Below, piece after piece: positions 1 to 7,744 of a stretch of DNA of 64,000 nt. The notes beneath the pieces were generated by a model. That model was not told the DNA's origin. It searched no databases and worked only from the letters and a program-made list of their open reading frames with translations. The position numbers were made by a program, and so were the translations under genes. This DNA comes from Pseudomonas sp. SJZ079 (GTDB taxonomy: Bacteria > Pseudomonadota > Gammaproteobacteria > Pseudomonadales > Pseudomonadaceae): the NCBI RefSeq assembly GCF_007993865.1, contig NZ_VIUH01000006.1, forward strand, positions 1-64,000, written 5' to 3'. Each line of letters starts with the position of its first letter. The stretch's first letter is position 1.

Positions 1-1
1 C

Positions 2-523
2 GCATGCTTGAGCGCTATCAGCAGCATATTCGGCCGGCTCACTGTATCCAGGAGGCGGTTGGACGCACCATGCAACACGCTATTGGGACATAGCCTAATT
101 ATTGCATTCCTGGAGGGTAAGCCTGCTGGCTTGGCTATTTGCTTCGAGGGCTTTTCTACCTTCGCATGCAAACCATTATTGAATATCCATGATGTGGTGG
201 TTCTCGGTGAGCATCGCGGTCGTGGAATCTCGAAATTACTCTTATCGAAAGCCGAAGAAATCGCACGACGCCTAGGCTGCTGCAAACTGACGCTTGAAGT
301 TCTCCAGGGTAACCTAATAGCGCAGTCTGCTTACAAGGCATGCGGCTACTCGGGTTATGAACTCGACCCGCAAATGGGCAACGCGATGTTCTGGCAAAAG
401 AATTTGTCATCGGACAACGCCTCACATGATCAAGCAAGGGCAGCTGTATTGTCCGATGAGACACATCCGCCCTTGCTGCGGATCGTTTCAACCTCCGTGG
501 CCGGAGGCGATCATCCAGACTAG
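2..523 (+). CDS. GNAT family N-acetyltransferase, 5' end uncertain
   Basis: The reading frame is open to the left edge, so the true start may be outside the window; a TTG at 8 is the first possible internal start. The central part (LLNIHDVVVLGEHRGRGISK, then the ARRLGCCKLTLEV block) is a clear GNAT acetyl-CoA-binding core with the R-G-x-G-x-S pyrophosphate loop, and the segment ending in FWQKNL resembles the usual end of this family. Two things are odd. The first ~30 residues do not look like a GNAT N-terminus, and about 40 residues of low-complexity sequence follow FWQKNL. Base composition is lower in GC than the neighbours. It could be a decaying gene whose true start and stop are lost. The substrate cannot be predicted. 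Confidence 0.6.
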   Translation, partial: ACLSAISSIFGRLTVSRRRLDAPCNTLLGHSLIIAFLEGKPAGLAICFEGFSTFACKPLLNIHDVVVLGEHRGRGISKLLLSKAEEIARRLGCCKLTLEVLQGNLIAQSAYKACGYSGYELDPQMGNAMFWQKNLSSDNASHDQARAAVLSDETHPPLLRIVSTSVAGGDHPD

Positions 524-622
524 CCAGTTCATGGATACCCCCTCAATGGACAGGGCCATGCATAATGCCCGCAACAGCCTGTCTCTACTCGGGCTCTCCG
601 AAATAACTTCACTCAGTATGCT

Positions 623-1966
623 ATGACCACGATCTGGCTCAGCCTCTGTGCGACGCTACTGCTCCTTGCGCTCTTGGCAGTGCTGATGCGCCGTGAGCGC
701 AGCGCACAGCAGCAACTGGGCGAGTATCGGGCGCTGCTGGAGCGCTTGCCCGATGGCGTGATCCTGATCGGCGCCGATGGTCGGGTCCGTCGGCACAACG
801 CCGCAGCCGCTCGCTTGCTGGGCGATACCGGTGCAGCACTGGTGGGCGCACCGCTTAGCCATTGGCTACCGCAACTCAACCAAGCCGCCGCGCACGCTCG
901 TCGCCAGCACACCCAGGCTATCGGAGCGGAGGGTAAGTGGCGGACTGTCGAGATCACCCGCCTGCTCCCTGTTAGCAGTGAAGACGCCATCGTGCTGATC
1001 CACCCTGAGACTGAATACGGCAGCTCCCCCGAGGATGCCGAACGCTTCATGCGCAGCCAGTATTTCGCCCGTATTGGCACCTGGGATTGGGATGTCGATA
1101 CCGATCGCCTGTATTGGTCGGAGGCCATCTACGGCATGTTCGGCTACAAGGTCGGCGAAGTGACGCCCAGCTATGAACTGTTCTGCGCCAGCGTGCACCC
1201 GGATGACCAGGCGCGGGTGCGCGCTGGCGAGTTGCGCTGCATTGAAACCGGCGAGAACCATGACGAGGAATACCGGGTTATCTGGCCCGACGGCAGCACT
1301 CACTGGCTGCGCGAGACCGGCAACGTGGTCAAGGACGCGCACGGCCAGGTGATCAAAATGATGGGGGTGGTCCGCGACATCAGCGAGGAGAAAGCCTCGG
1401 CCAAGCAGTTACGAAAACTGGCCCGGCACGACCCACTGACCGGTTTACCCAACCGCCTGGTGCTCGAAGACCGGCTGGGCAAGGCGCTTGAGCGGGCATG
1501 CGCCAACGCCACCCGGGTGGCCCTGGTGTTCGTCGACCTCAACGGTTTCAAGGCGATCAACGATCAACACGGGCATGCGGCCGGCGACCGGGTGCTGGTC
1601 ACCACGGCCACGCGCTTGAAGAACACGCTACGCGAGTCGGATACGGTGGCGCGGATAGGCGGCGACGAGTTTGTGCTGATTCTCGAAGGGCTGACCCAGG
1701 GCAAGAGCCTGCAGGATGAAGCGCAGGGCATCTGCGAGAAGATCTTCGCCGGGCTGGCGCCACCGATCGGCATCGGCGGCACCTTGCAGCACATCGGCAC
1801 CAGCCTGGGTGTTGCGGTATTCCCGGATCATGCGCCGAGCATGGACACACTCATCCACGCTGCCGATCTGGCGATGTACGAAGCCAAGCGCAGCGGCAAC
1901 AACCAGTACCGACTGGGCAGAGCCAGCCCGGAAAAGCCGCGAACGAACGTTGAGCCCGCCCGCTGA
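623..1966 (+). CDS. Membrane PAS-PAS-GGDEF diguanylate cyclase
   Basis: The 447-residue product probably makes cyclic di-GMP from two GTP. Residues ~3-22 form one hydrophobic membrane segment. A first PAS-like domain follows (residues ~35-100), then a second PAS fold (~145-255) with the WDWDVDTDRLYWS and PDGSTHWLRE signatures of PAS_3. A GGDEF domain begins near residue 265 (HDPLTGLPNR). The active-site motif GGDEF is intact at residues 346-350, and an RESD inhibitory-site motif lies five residues upstream (337-340), so product inhibition is expected. There is no EAL domain. The gene stands alone between the GNAT and a convergent DUF1883 gene whose stop abuts it. The ATG at 623 has no strong ribosome site. 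The PAS ligand is unknown. Confidence 0.9.
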   Translation: MTTIWLSLCATLLLLALLAVLMRRERSAQQQLGEYRALLERLPDGVILIGADGRVRRHNAAAARLLGDTGAALVGAPLSHWLPQLNQAAAHARRQHTQAIGAEGKWRTVEITRLLPVSSEDAIVLIHPETEYGSSPEDAERFMRSQYFARIGTWDWDVDTDRLYWSEAIYGMFGYKVGEVTPSYELFCASVHPDDQARVRAGELRCIETGENHDEEYRVIWPDGSTHWLRETGNVVKDAHGQVIKMMGVVRDISEEKASAKQLRKLARHDPLTGLPNRLVLEDRLGKALERACANATRVALVFVDLNGFKAINDQHGHAAGDRVLVTTATRLKNTLRESDTVARIGGDEFVLILEGLTQGKSLQDEAQGICEKIFAGLAPPIGIGGTLQHIGTSLGVAVFPDHAPSMDTLIHAADLAMYEAKRSGNNQYRLGRASPEKPRTNVEPAR

Positions 1967-1968
1967 AA

Positions 1969-2271
1969 TCAGCTCAGGCGTGACTCCGAGCGGCGCACGA
2001 ACTTGATCGAATAGGTCATCTTCGGCTTGTGCGTCAAGCTGACCGCTTTACGGGTGACGGTGTCGATGGTGATGTTCCAGAAGCCGCTGCTCGGCACGTT
2101 GATCTTGATCGGCGAACGATCGAAAGCGCCGCCGTGATAGCTGTGGCGGCCGCCGTTCTTAAAGCTGCGGAAGTTGGCATCGCTCATCAGGCGGATATTG
2201 CAGGGCTGCGAGCACTCGATGACGACGATGTCGTCCTCATTAAGGTGTTCGCGCTGGTGTATGAATTTCAT
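1969..2271 (-). CDS. DUF1883 domain protein
   Basis: This 100-residue soluble protein begins MKFIHQREHLNEDDIVVIEC and contains the compact beta-rich fold of the DUF1883 family (cysteine-containing CSQPCNIRLM segment, then FKNGGRHSYHGG and SGFWNITID). The family is widespread in gamma-proteobacteria, and its members are described only as domains fused to or beside TIR-like or unknown proteins. No catalytic residues can be assigned. It converges with the diguanylate cyclase, with two bases between the stops, so the two genes probably share a terminator region. Function is unknown. Confidence 0.75.
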   Translation of the reverse strand: MKFIHQREHLNEDDIVVIECSQPCNIRLMSDANFRSFKNGGRHSYHGGAFDRSPIKINVPSSGFWNITIDTVTRKAVSLTHKPKMTYSIKFVRRSESRLS

Positions 2272-2494
2272 CTACAGCTCCACGCCGCATGACTGGAAAA
2301 ACGCGACGATAGCATGAGCCGGGGCCCCTAGGCTTACCCGCTGTCATCCTGAGCACCGAGTCGACTCTAGGTGGCCATCCGCCTGCAGAAACCCAGGGCG
2401 CTGAACAGGCGGATGCAGCGCCTATTACCCCCCCTGAGCAGACCTTCGCTCGACCACTAAGGTCTATCATGATGCGACCCACCGAGACTCGACC

Positions 2495-2842
2495 ATGACC
2501 ACGCGCCCCAGCAATACCTACCCCCGGTACCACGCGCATGTTTACTTCGATGAGCAGTCGCTGGCGCTGGCCACCTCGATCTGTGAACAGGCCGGCGAGC
2601 GGTTCTCGGTCAAAGTCGGGCGTATTCATCAACGCCTGGTTGGCCCGCATCCGCGCTGGAGCTGCCAGCTGTCTTTCGACTCTGTGCAGTTCGATCGACT
2701 GCTGCCCTGGCTGGAGGCCAACCGTCAGGGTTTGTCGGTTCTGGTGCATGGTGTGACCGGCGATGACCTGGCCGACCACAGCACCCATGCCGCCTGGCTG
2801 GGCGATGAGCTGCCGCTGAACCTGGCCATGTTCAAGACCTGA
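2495..2842 (+). CDS. DOPA 4,5-dioxygenase family protein
   Basis: The 115-residue product matches the small DOPA_dioxygen family: it opens with YPRYHAHVYFDEQS, carries the conserved PHPRWSCQLSF segment near residue 55, and ends with the HSTHAAWLGDELPLNL block. Histidines of the HAHVYF and HSTHAAWLG motifs are the likely metal ligands. In fungi and plants this family opens the catechol ring of DOPA, but bacterial members are mostly uncharacterised, so the substrate here is not known. It is monocistronic or loosely linked to the VOC gene 82 bp downstream. The ATG follows GACTCGACC without a strong ribosome site. Confidence 0.8.
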   Translation: MTTRPSNTYPRYHAHVYFDEQSLALATSICEQAGERFSVKVGRIHQRLVGPHPRWSCQLSFDSVQFDRLLPWLEANRQGLSVLVHGVTGDDLADHSTHAAWLGDELPLNLAMFKT

Positions 2843-2924
2843 GTCTTGGTTAATCCGATTCGCTGGATACCCTAGGTCGGACACTGCTGTGGCTGCCCGG
2901 CAGGCTGCAGACTAAGGAAGGATC

Positions 2925-3323
2925 ATGATTTCTCACGTATGCCTCGGGGTTACCGACTTCGACCGCGCCTTCAGCTTCTACTCCGCCATCGCCGCGGAGC
3001 TTGGACTGCGGTTGAAATTCTGCGATGCCAAGCGACCGTGGGCAGGCTGGATGCCTGCCGAGGCGCCGCGGCCGCTGCTGGTCATTGGCGCGCCATTCGA
3101 TGTCCACGTCACGGCACCCGGTAACGGTCAGATGATTGCATTGCTGGCCGCTAGTCGTGATACCGTCGCGCGCACCCATGCGGCTGCCTTGGCCCATGGC
3201 GGCAGCTGTGAGGGTCCACCCGGCCTGCGCCCCGACTATCACGCAGATTACTATGGCGGCTACTTTCGCGACCCCGATGGCAACAAACTCTGTGTGTGTT
3301 GCCACGAGCCTGCGCAAGCGTAG
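2925..3323 (+). CDS. VOC family (glyoxalase-like) protein
   Basis: This 132-residue protein has the two beta-alpha-beta-beta-beta modules of the vicinal-oxygen-chelate fold. The first begins ISHVCLGVTDFDRAFSFY and the second ends YGGYFRDPDGNKLCVC. His4 and the glutamate-less C-terminal strand mean that only part of the usual metal-binding set is visible, so enzymatic activity is not certain. The start is supported by an AGGAAGG ribosome site six bases before the ATG. Proteins like this are usually annotated as glyoxalase/bleomycin resistance/dioxygenase, and the true substrate is unknown. It converges on eptA. Confidence 0.8.
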   Translation: MISHVCLGVTDFDRAFSFYSAIAAELGLRLKFCDAKRPWAGWMPAEAPRPLLVIGAPFDVHVTAPGNGQMIALLAASRDTVARTHAAALAHGGSCEGPPGLRPDYHADYYGGYFRDPDGNKLCVCCHEPAQA

Positions 3324-3328
3324 TGCGA

Positions 3329-5035
3329 TTAATTCACGCCCTTGACCAGCCCCTCACTGTCCACCGAGGCGGTGTTCTGCGGCAGGCATTGGCGGAACAG
3401 GTCACGCTCGGGCTGGTACGCCGAGGTGCGCACATCCATCAGGCCGAGGATCGAGTGGAACAGGTTGTCGTGCGAATAGGCGACGTCCTGGTGTTTGGCC
3501 AGGCAACTGGCTTGAATGCCCGAGCGCTTTTCCAGCCCTGCCGATAGCCAGACGATCATCGGCACATGGGTCTGCTCGCTCGGCGCCATGGCGTAAGGCA
3601 GGCCGTGCAGGTAGAGGCCATTCTCGCCCAGCGACTCACCGTGGTCGGACATATAGAGCATGGCCGTGTCGAAGCGCTTGGCGTTGCCCTTGAGCAATTC
3701 GATGGTTTGCGCCAGCACATGGTCGGTATAGGTCAGCGAGTTGTCGTAGGCATTGACGATGCTGGCGGCCGAGCAACGGTCGAGCTGGTTGTCCTGGCAC
3801 ACCGGAGTGAATTTCTCGAACGCCGCCGGGTAACGCTTGAAATACGCCGGGCCATGGCTGCCCTTCATATGCAGCACCACCACGGCATCGTGATCGAGCG
3901 TGTCCAGGTAGGTTTGCAGGCCGCTGAGCAGCACCTCGTCGTGGCACTCATTGCCCTCGCACAGGTCGGGGATCTGCAGGTGCGACACGTCGTCATTCGG
4001 CACCCGGTCGCAGGCGCCCTTGCAGCCGGAGTTGTTGTCGCGCCACAACACCGCGACCCCGGCGCGCTGCAGCACATCCAGCAGGCCCTCGCGGTTTTTA
4101 GCCATCGAGTCCTTATAGTTGTCGTGGCCGACGTCGAGAAACATGCAGGGCACCGATACCGCGGTGGCGGTGCCGCAGGAGCTGGCATTGCGGAAGCTGA
4201 TGACAGCTTGCTTGGCCAGCTCCGGGTTGGTCGGACGAGCGTAACCATTGAGCGAGAAATTCACCGCCCGCGCGGTTTCCCCGACCACCAGGATCGTCAG
4301 CTTGGGCTTAGCGGCACCGCCCACCTGCTTGACCTGGTGAGCATCGGCGCCGACCACCTGCAACTGGGCCGGGGTCGCGAACTGACGTTTGCTATAGCCA
4401 TGTACCGCCGCCGCCACGTTGGACGGGGTCAGCAACAGGCGCAGCTCATGGTGATTGCGCAGCAGCGAGGCGTACGACTGATAGTTGCTCATCGCGATGC
4501 CGCCGAGGCAGGCCAAGGCCAGCACCATGCTCGCCAACTTGAAGCCCAGTTCTCGCGCCCAAGGCCGGTTGATCAGGCGTACCCGGCTGACGACCAGTGC
4601 GGGTACTACGCCAAGGGCGAACAGCCAGCCGAGCATGCCCCAGCTGAACAGGTCCAGCGCCTCGGCACTGTCGGTCTGCAACACGTTGGTCAGCATGTTG
4701 TAGTCGATGACGATGCCGTAGCTGCTCATGAAGAAACTGGCAGCCGCCGACACCAGCAGCAGCACGCCGAGGATCGCCTTGGTCAGCCGTCCCCAGGCCA
4801 GCAGGCTGAGCAACAGGTACAGCCACAGCCACACCAGCAGCGGCAGGGTGATCAGAAACAGGCTGTTGTCATTGCTCCAACCGCCAACGCCTTGCCAGAC
4901 ATCCCGCCAGAAGGGAATGTTCATGGTCAGCATCAACCACAGCGCCACCGCCAGGATCAGAAGGTTGCGGCTGATGGCGAAGGTCCACTTGGTGGCGCCT
5001 TCGGGGCTTTCGATTGACTGAGGATTTTTTCGCAC
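3329..5035 (-). CDS. eptA: Lipid A phosphoethanolamine transferase, EptA family
   Basis: The enzyme transfers phosphoethanolamine to lipid A phosphates in the periplasm and so lowers polymyxin and metal sensitivity. The 568-residue length matches the family. Five membrane helices occupy roughly residues 15-200 (LLILAVALWLMLTMNIPFW, LLVWLWLYLLLSLLAWG and so on), followed by a periplasmic alkaline-phosphatase/sulfatase domain. The nucleophile threonine lies in VVGETARAVNFSLNGYARPT, and metal-binding residues lie in YMSDHGESLGE and YLHGLPYAMAP. I chose the GTG at 5035 because an AGAGG ribosome site lies five bases upstream and the longer upstream frame is low-complexity sequence. The gene lies downstream of the DUF347 gene but behind a terminator. 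In Pseudomonas this family is known to be zinc-induced through ColRS. Confidence 0.92.
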   Translation of the reverse strand: MRKNPQSIESPEGATKWTFAISRNLLILAVALWLMLTMNIPFWRDVWQGVGGWSNDNSLFLITLPLLVWLWLYLLLSLLAWGRLTKAILGVLLLVSAAASFFMSSYGIVIDYNMLTNVLQTDSAEALDLFSWGMLGWLFALGVVPALVVSRVRLINRPWARELGFKLASMVLALACLGGIAMSNYQSYASLLRNHHELRLLLTPSNVAAAVHGYSKRQFATPAQLQVVGADAHQVKQVGGAAKPKLTILVVGETARAVNFSLNGYARPTNPELAKQAVISFRNASSCGTATAVSVPCMFLDVGHDNYKDSMAKNREGLLDVLQRAGVAVLWRDNNSGCKGACDRVPNDDVSHLQIPDLCEGNECHDEVLLSGLQTYLDTLDHDAVVVLHMKGSHGPAYFKRYPAAFEKFTPVCQDNQLDRCSAASIVNAYDNSLTYTDHVLAQTIELLKGNAKRFDTAMLYMSDHGESLGENGLYLHGLPYAMAPSEQTHVPMIVWLSAGLEKRSGIQASCLAKHQDVAYSHDNLFHSILGLMDVRTSAYQPERDLFRQCLPQNTASVDSEGLVKGVN

Positions 5036-5154
5036 AACGGCCTCTATGCGCAGGTCGAGAGAATGGCTGAAGCCTAAGGAGCGCGATGTGAAAGGCGTGT
5101 CGGGACTATGTGAAGAATTCGTTGACCGTCTGGTTAGCATAGGCCCATGGGCAA

Positions 5155-5179
5155 AACGCCGCCCTGGGTGGGCGGCGTT
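5155..5179 (-). terminator. Rho-independent terminator after the DUF347 gene
   Basis: A perfect 10-bp stem (AACGCCGCCC / GGGCGGCGTT) with a five-base loop is followed, on the minus strand, by a short T run and then TGCCC. It lies between the DUF347 stop and the eptA start and separates their transcripts. Confidence 0.7.
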
Positions 5180-5249
5180 CGGTCGAGCGCAATGCGGGGG
5201 GAGCGGCCCGCGACTCAAGCGGCGAGCCGACCAGCCCTGGCCTATGCCG

Positions 5250-6008
5250 TCAGGCCGAGACGGGCGCGGCGATAGGGCTCGCATTGCGGTTTTGACTGCG
5301 CATGGCAAAGACCACCAGCACCAGCAGAACCGCCGCGAGAATCGCCGTGGAACCGACTGTGCCGAAGTCCAGGCCGCCCTTGTCATGGGTTTTAGTGAGG
5401 AAGTCGCCGAGGGTCGCGCCGAACGGGCGAGTCAGCACGAAGGCGATCCAGAACAGCGCCACCGCCGAAATCCGCGTGTAGTACCGGGCCAGCGCGACCA
5501 CGCCGATCAAGCCGCCGATCAACAAGGCGCCACCGGCAAAGCCCAGCCCCGAATCATCGGCCAGGTAATCACCCAGCGCGGTCCCCAGGGTGTTGGAGAA
5601 CAGGATCGCCAGCCAATAGAACAGCTCGCCGCGTAGCCCTTGAATATTGTCCACCGACAGCGACTTCTCGCTCAGCCGCCAGACGGCGAAGGTGGTGATC
5701 AGAATGCCAATGAGGATGGCCGAGCCGGTGGCATAGCCGAGCCCCAGGGTGCGGTCCATGAAGTCCGACATGGTGGTGCCGGCCGTACTGGTAGCGAGAA
5801 TCACCGTCCAATACAACGCCGGCTTGTAGTTACGCGCCATCAACTGGCCAATCAGGCTGAGCAGAAACAGGCTGATGAGGATCAACGAACTCATGGCATA
5901 ACCCACATTCAGGGTCATCGACAACAGGTCACCGGCGGTTTCCCCCAGCGTGGTCGCACAGATTTTCATCACCCAGAAAGCCAGGGTGATTTGAGGCAAT
6001 TTGTTCAT
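5250..6008 (-). CDS. DUF347 (COG4705) integral membrane protein
   Basis: This 252-residue protein is almost entirely membrane helices, about eight, built from repeated units. Each unit carries a variant of the family signature around an acidic residue: TTLGETAGDLLS, TTMSDFMDRTLGLGYATGS, NTLGTALGDYLADDSGLGF and RPFGATLGDFLT. The internal repetition and buried acidic residues suggest a transporter or metal-responsive membrane protein, but no transport activity is established for this family as far as I know. The start at 6008 is supported by a GGGGA ribosome site. It lies upstream of eptA on the same strand, and a ColR-like site lies about 145 bp upstream of the start, so a role in the envelope stress or metal response is a reasonable inference. 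Confidence 0.8.
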   Translation of the reverse strand: MNKLPQITLAFWVMKICATTLGETAGDLLSMTLNVGYAMSSLILISLFLLSLIGQLMARNYKPALYWTVILATSTAGTTMSDFMDRTLGLGYATGSAILIGILITTFAVWRLSEKSLSVDNIQGLRGELFYWLAILFSNTLGTALGDYLADDSGLGFAGGALLIGGLIGVVALARYYTRISAVALFWIAFVLTRPFGATLGDFLTKTHDKGGLDFGTVGSTAILAAVLLVLVVFAMRSQNRNASPIAAPVSA

Positions 6009-6152
6009 CCGAGAGTCCCCAACCGCAAAATAGAAGTGGATCAGGCGCATTCGTCTCCCAGCAGCGCACGCACCGCGCGGCTGGCAAAGGCAAGTCGATG
6101 GCTGATCCAGCCGGCAGGAAGCTGTCGGCGCGAGCAAGGTAGGTGAGCCTGA

Positions 6153-6168
6153 GTGAAAAATCGGTGAA
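6153..6168 (-). promoter_or_regulatory. Candidate ColR-binding box
   Basis: The minus strand reads TTCACCGATTTTTCAC. This fits the ColR consensus reported for P. putida, (T/C)(T/C)NA(C/G)NN(T/C)TTTTT(C/G)AC, at all positions but one (A where T/C is expected). It is about 145 bp upstream of the DUF347 start. The consensus is recalled, not checked. Confidence 0.45.
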
Positions 6169-6288
6169 GAATTCATCAAGCCGTCGTCACGCGCGCGACG
6201 CACTGATAGGCGACTTGCAGCCCTGTCGGCAGCTGGCGACGGGCACCCCGCGGCAGGTTGCCGAGCGCCGCATCACCGTTCTAGAAGC

Positions 6289-6308
6289 AGGGGCTCGAAC
6301 GAGCCCCT
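6289..6308 (-). terminator. Hairpin after lpd
   Basis: A perfect 9-bp stem (AGGGGCTCG / CGAGCCCCT) with a two-base loop lies seven bases past the lpd stop on the minus strand. The following U tract is poor (TGCTTCT), so termination may be weak. Confidence 0.5.
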
Positions 6309-6314
6309 CCGGCA

Positions 6315-7715
6315 TCAGGCCTGCATCGCCCAGCCATGCACGTTCATCGCCGCCTGGCGCAACGCCTCGGAGCGGGTCGGGTGTGGGTGGCAGATCAGTG
6401 CGATGTCCTCTGCCGAGGCGCTGAACTCCAGCGCCACGCAGTATTCGCCGATCAGCTCGCCGGCGCTGGGGCCGATGATGTGCACCCCGAGGATCTGGTC
6501 GCTGCGCTCGTCGGCCAGCACTTTGACGAAGCCTTCGGCCTCGTGGTTGATCTTCGCCCGGCTGTTGGCGCTGAAGGGAAACTTGCCAACCTTGTAGGCG
6601 CGCCCCTCGGCCTTGAGTTGCTCCTCGGTCAGGCCGACCGTGGCCACTTCCGGCTTGGTGTAGATGACGCTGGGGATCGCACCGTAGTTTACCTCGGCGG
6701 CATGCCCGGCGATCCGTTCGATGCAGGCGATGGCCTCGTCTTCGGCCTTGTGCGCGAGCATCGGTCCGGCGGTAACGTCGCCGATCACCCAGATGCCCGG
6801 CACCGCGCTACGGTGTTGCTGATTGTCGAGCATGCCGCGCCTATCCGGGGTGATGCCGACGTTCTCCAGGCCGAGCCCCTCGGTATAGGGTCGGCGCCCG
6901 ATGGCGACCAGCACGTAGTCGGCCTGCAGCTGCTCGACGACACCGCCTGCTGCGGGTTCCAGACTGAGTTCGACGCCCTGGGCCGTCGCGCTGGCGCCCG
7001 TGACGTTGCTGCCGAGTTTGAAGGCCATGCCCTGCTTGCTCAGGGTGCGTTGCAGGGTTTTGGCGGTTTCCGTGTCGAGGCCCGGACAGATGCGATCCAG
7101 GTACTCCACCACTGTCACTTCGCTGCCCAAGCGACGCCACACCGAGCCCAGTTCCAGGCCGATCACCCCGGCGCCGATCACCACCAGGTGCTTGGGCACC
7201 TCGGCCAACGCCAGCGCGCCGGTGGAATCGAGGATGCGCCGGTTGTCGAGGCTCACCCCGGGCAGCGGCGTGGGCTCGGAACCGGTGGCGATGACGATGT
7301 CCTTGGCCTGTAGCTCACTGGAGCTGCCGTCGGCGTGACTCACACTCACCCGGCCCGGACCGTTGAGGCGCCCCCAGCCCTTGATCCACTCGACCTTGTG
7401 CTTGCGAAACAGGAACTCGATGCCCTTGGTCAGGGCGCTGACGCTCTCATTCTTCTGCTTCATCATCTGTACCAGGTTGAGCGTCGGCTGCATCTCGATG
7501 CCGAGGCTGGCCAGCTCGCCAGTGACCGCCGCCTCATACAGTTCCGAGGCATGCAGCAAGGCCTTGGACGGCATACAGCCGACATTCAGGCAGGTGCCGC
7601 CGAGGGTCTCGCGGCCCTCGATACAGGCCACCTTGAGGCCCAGTTGCCCGGCGCGAATGGCGGCGTTGTAGCCGCCGGGCCCACCACCGATTATCACCAC
7701 GTCATAGCTACTCAT
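6315..7715 (-). CDS. lpd: Dihydrolipoyl dehydrogenase (Lpd3 type)
   Basis: This E3 flavoprotein reoxidises dihydrolipoamide of 2-oxoacid dehydrogenase or glycine-cleavage complexes with NAD+. It is 466 residues long, the family norm. The FAD-binding GGGPGGYNAA motif is at residues 10-19, the redox disulfide is Cys42/Cys47 in GGTCLNVGCMPSK, the NAD-binding GAGVIGLELGSVW motif is near residue 180, and the C-terminal His-Glu pair lies in HPHPTRSEA. The close match to P. aeruginosa Lpd3 is recalled. No E1 or E2 gene is nearby; the gene sits 29 bp behind an MFS exporter on the same strand. The start MSSYDVVIIGGG is unambiguous and has a GAGGAG ribosome site. Confidence 0.95.
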   Translation of the reverse strand: MSSYDVVIIGGGPGGYNAAIRAGQLGLKVACIEGRETLGGTCLNVGCMPSKALLHASELYEAAVTGELASLGIEMQPTLNLVQMMKQKNESVSALTKGIEFLFRKHKVEWIKGWGRLNGPGRVSVSHADGSSSELQAKDIVIATGSEPTPLPGVSLDNRRILDSTGALALAEVPKHLVVIGAGVIGLELGSVWRRLGSEVTVVEYLDRICPGLDTETAKTLQRTLSKQGMAFKLGSNVTGASATAQGVELSLEPAAGGVVEQLQADYVLVAIGRRPYTEGLGLENVGITPDRRGMLDNQQHRSAVPGIWVIGDVTAGPMLAHKAEDEAIACIERIAGHAAEVNYGAIPSVIYTKPEVATVGLTEEQLKAEGRAYKVGKFPFSANSRAKINHEAEGFVKVLADERSDQILGVHIIGPSAGELIGEYCVALEFSASAEDIALICHPHPTRSEALRQAAMNVHGWAMQA

Positions 7716-7744
7716 GCCGTCGCTCCTCTGGATTCATGAAAGAC

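Larger units (their letters stand above)
6009..6314. other. Intergenic region with a ColR-like site and lpd terminator
   Basis: These 306 bases hold the promoter of the minus-strand DUF347 gene, a ColR-like box at 6153-6168, and the hairpin that follows lpd at 6289-6308. No convincing coding sequence is seen. The codon pattern upstream of 6008 in the DUF347 frame is not protein-like. Confidence 0.6.

Noticed and set aside
3566..5017. 483-codon plus-strand frame opposite eptA
   Set aside because: Antisense frame of eptA; rich in H, Q, R, V without domain motifs.
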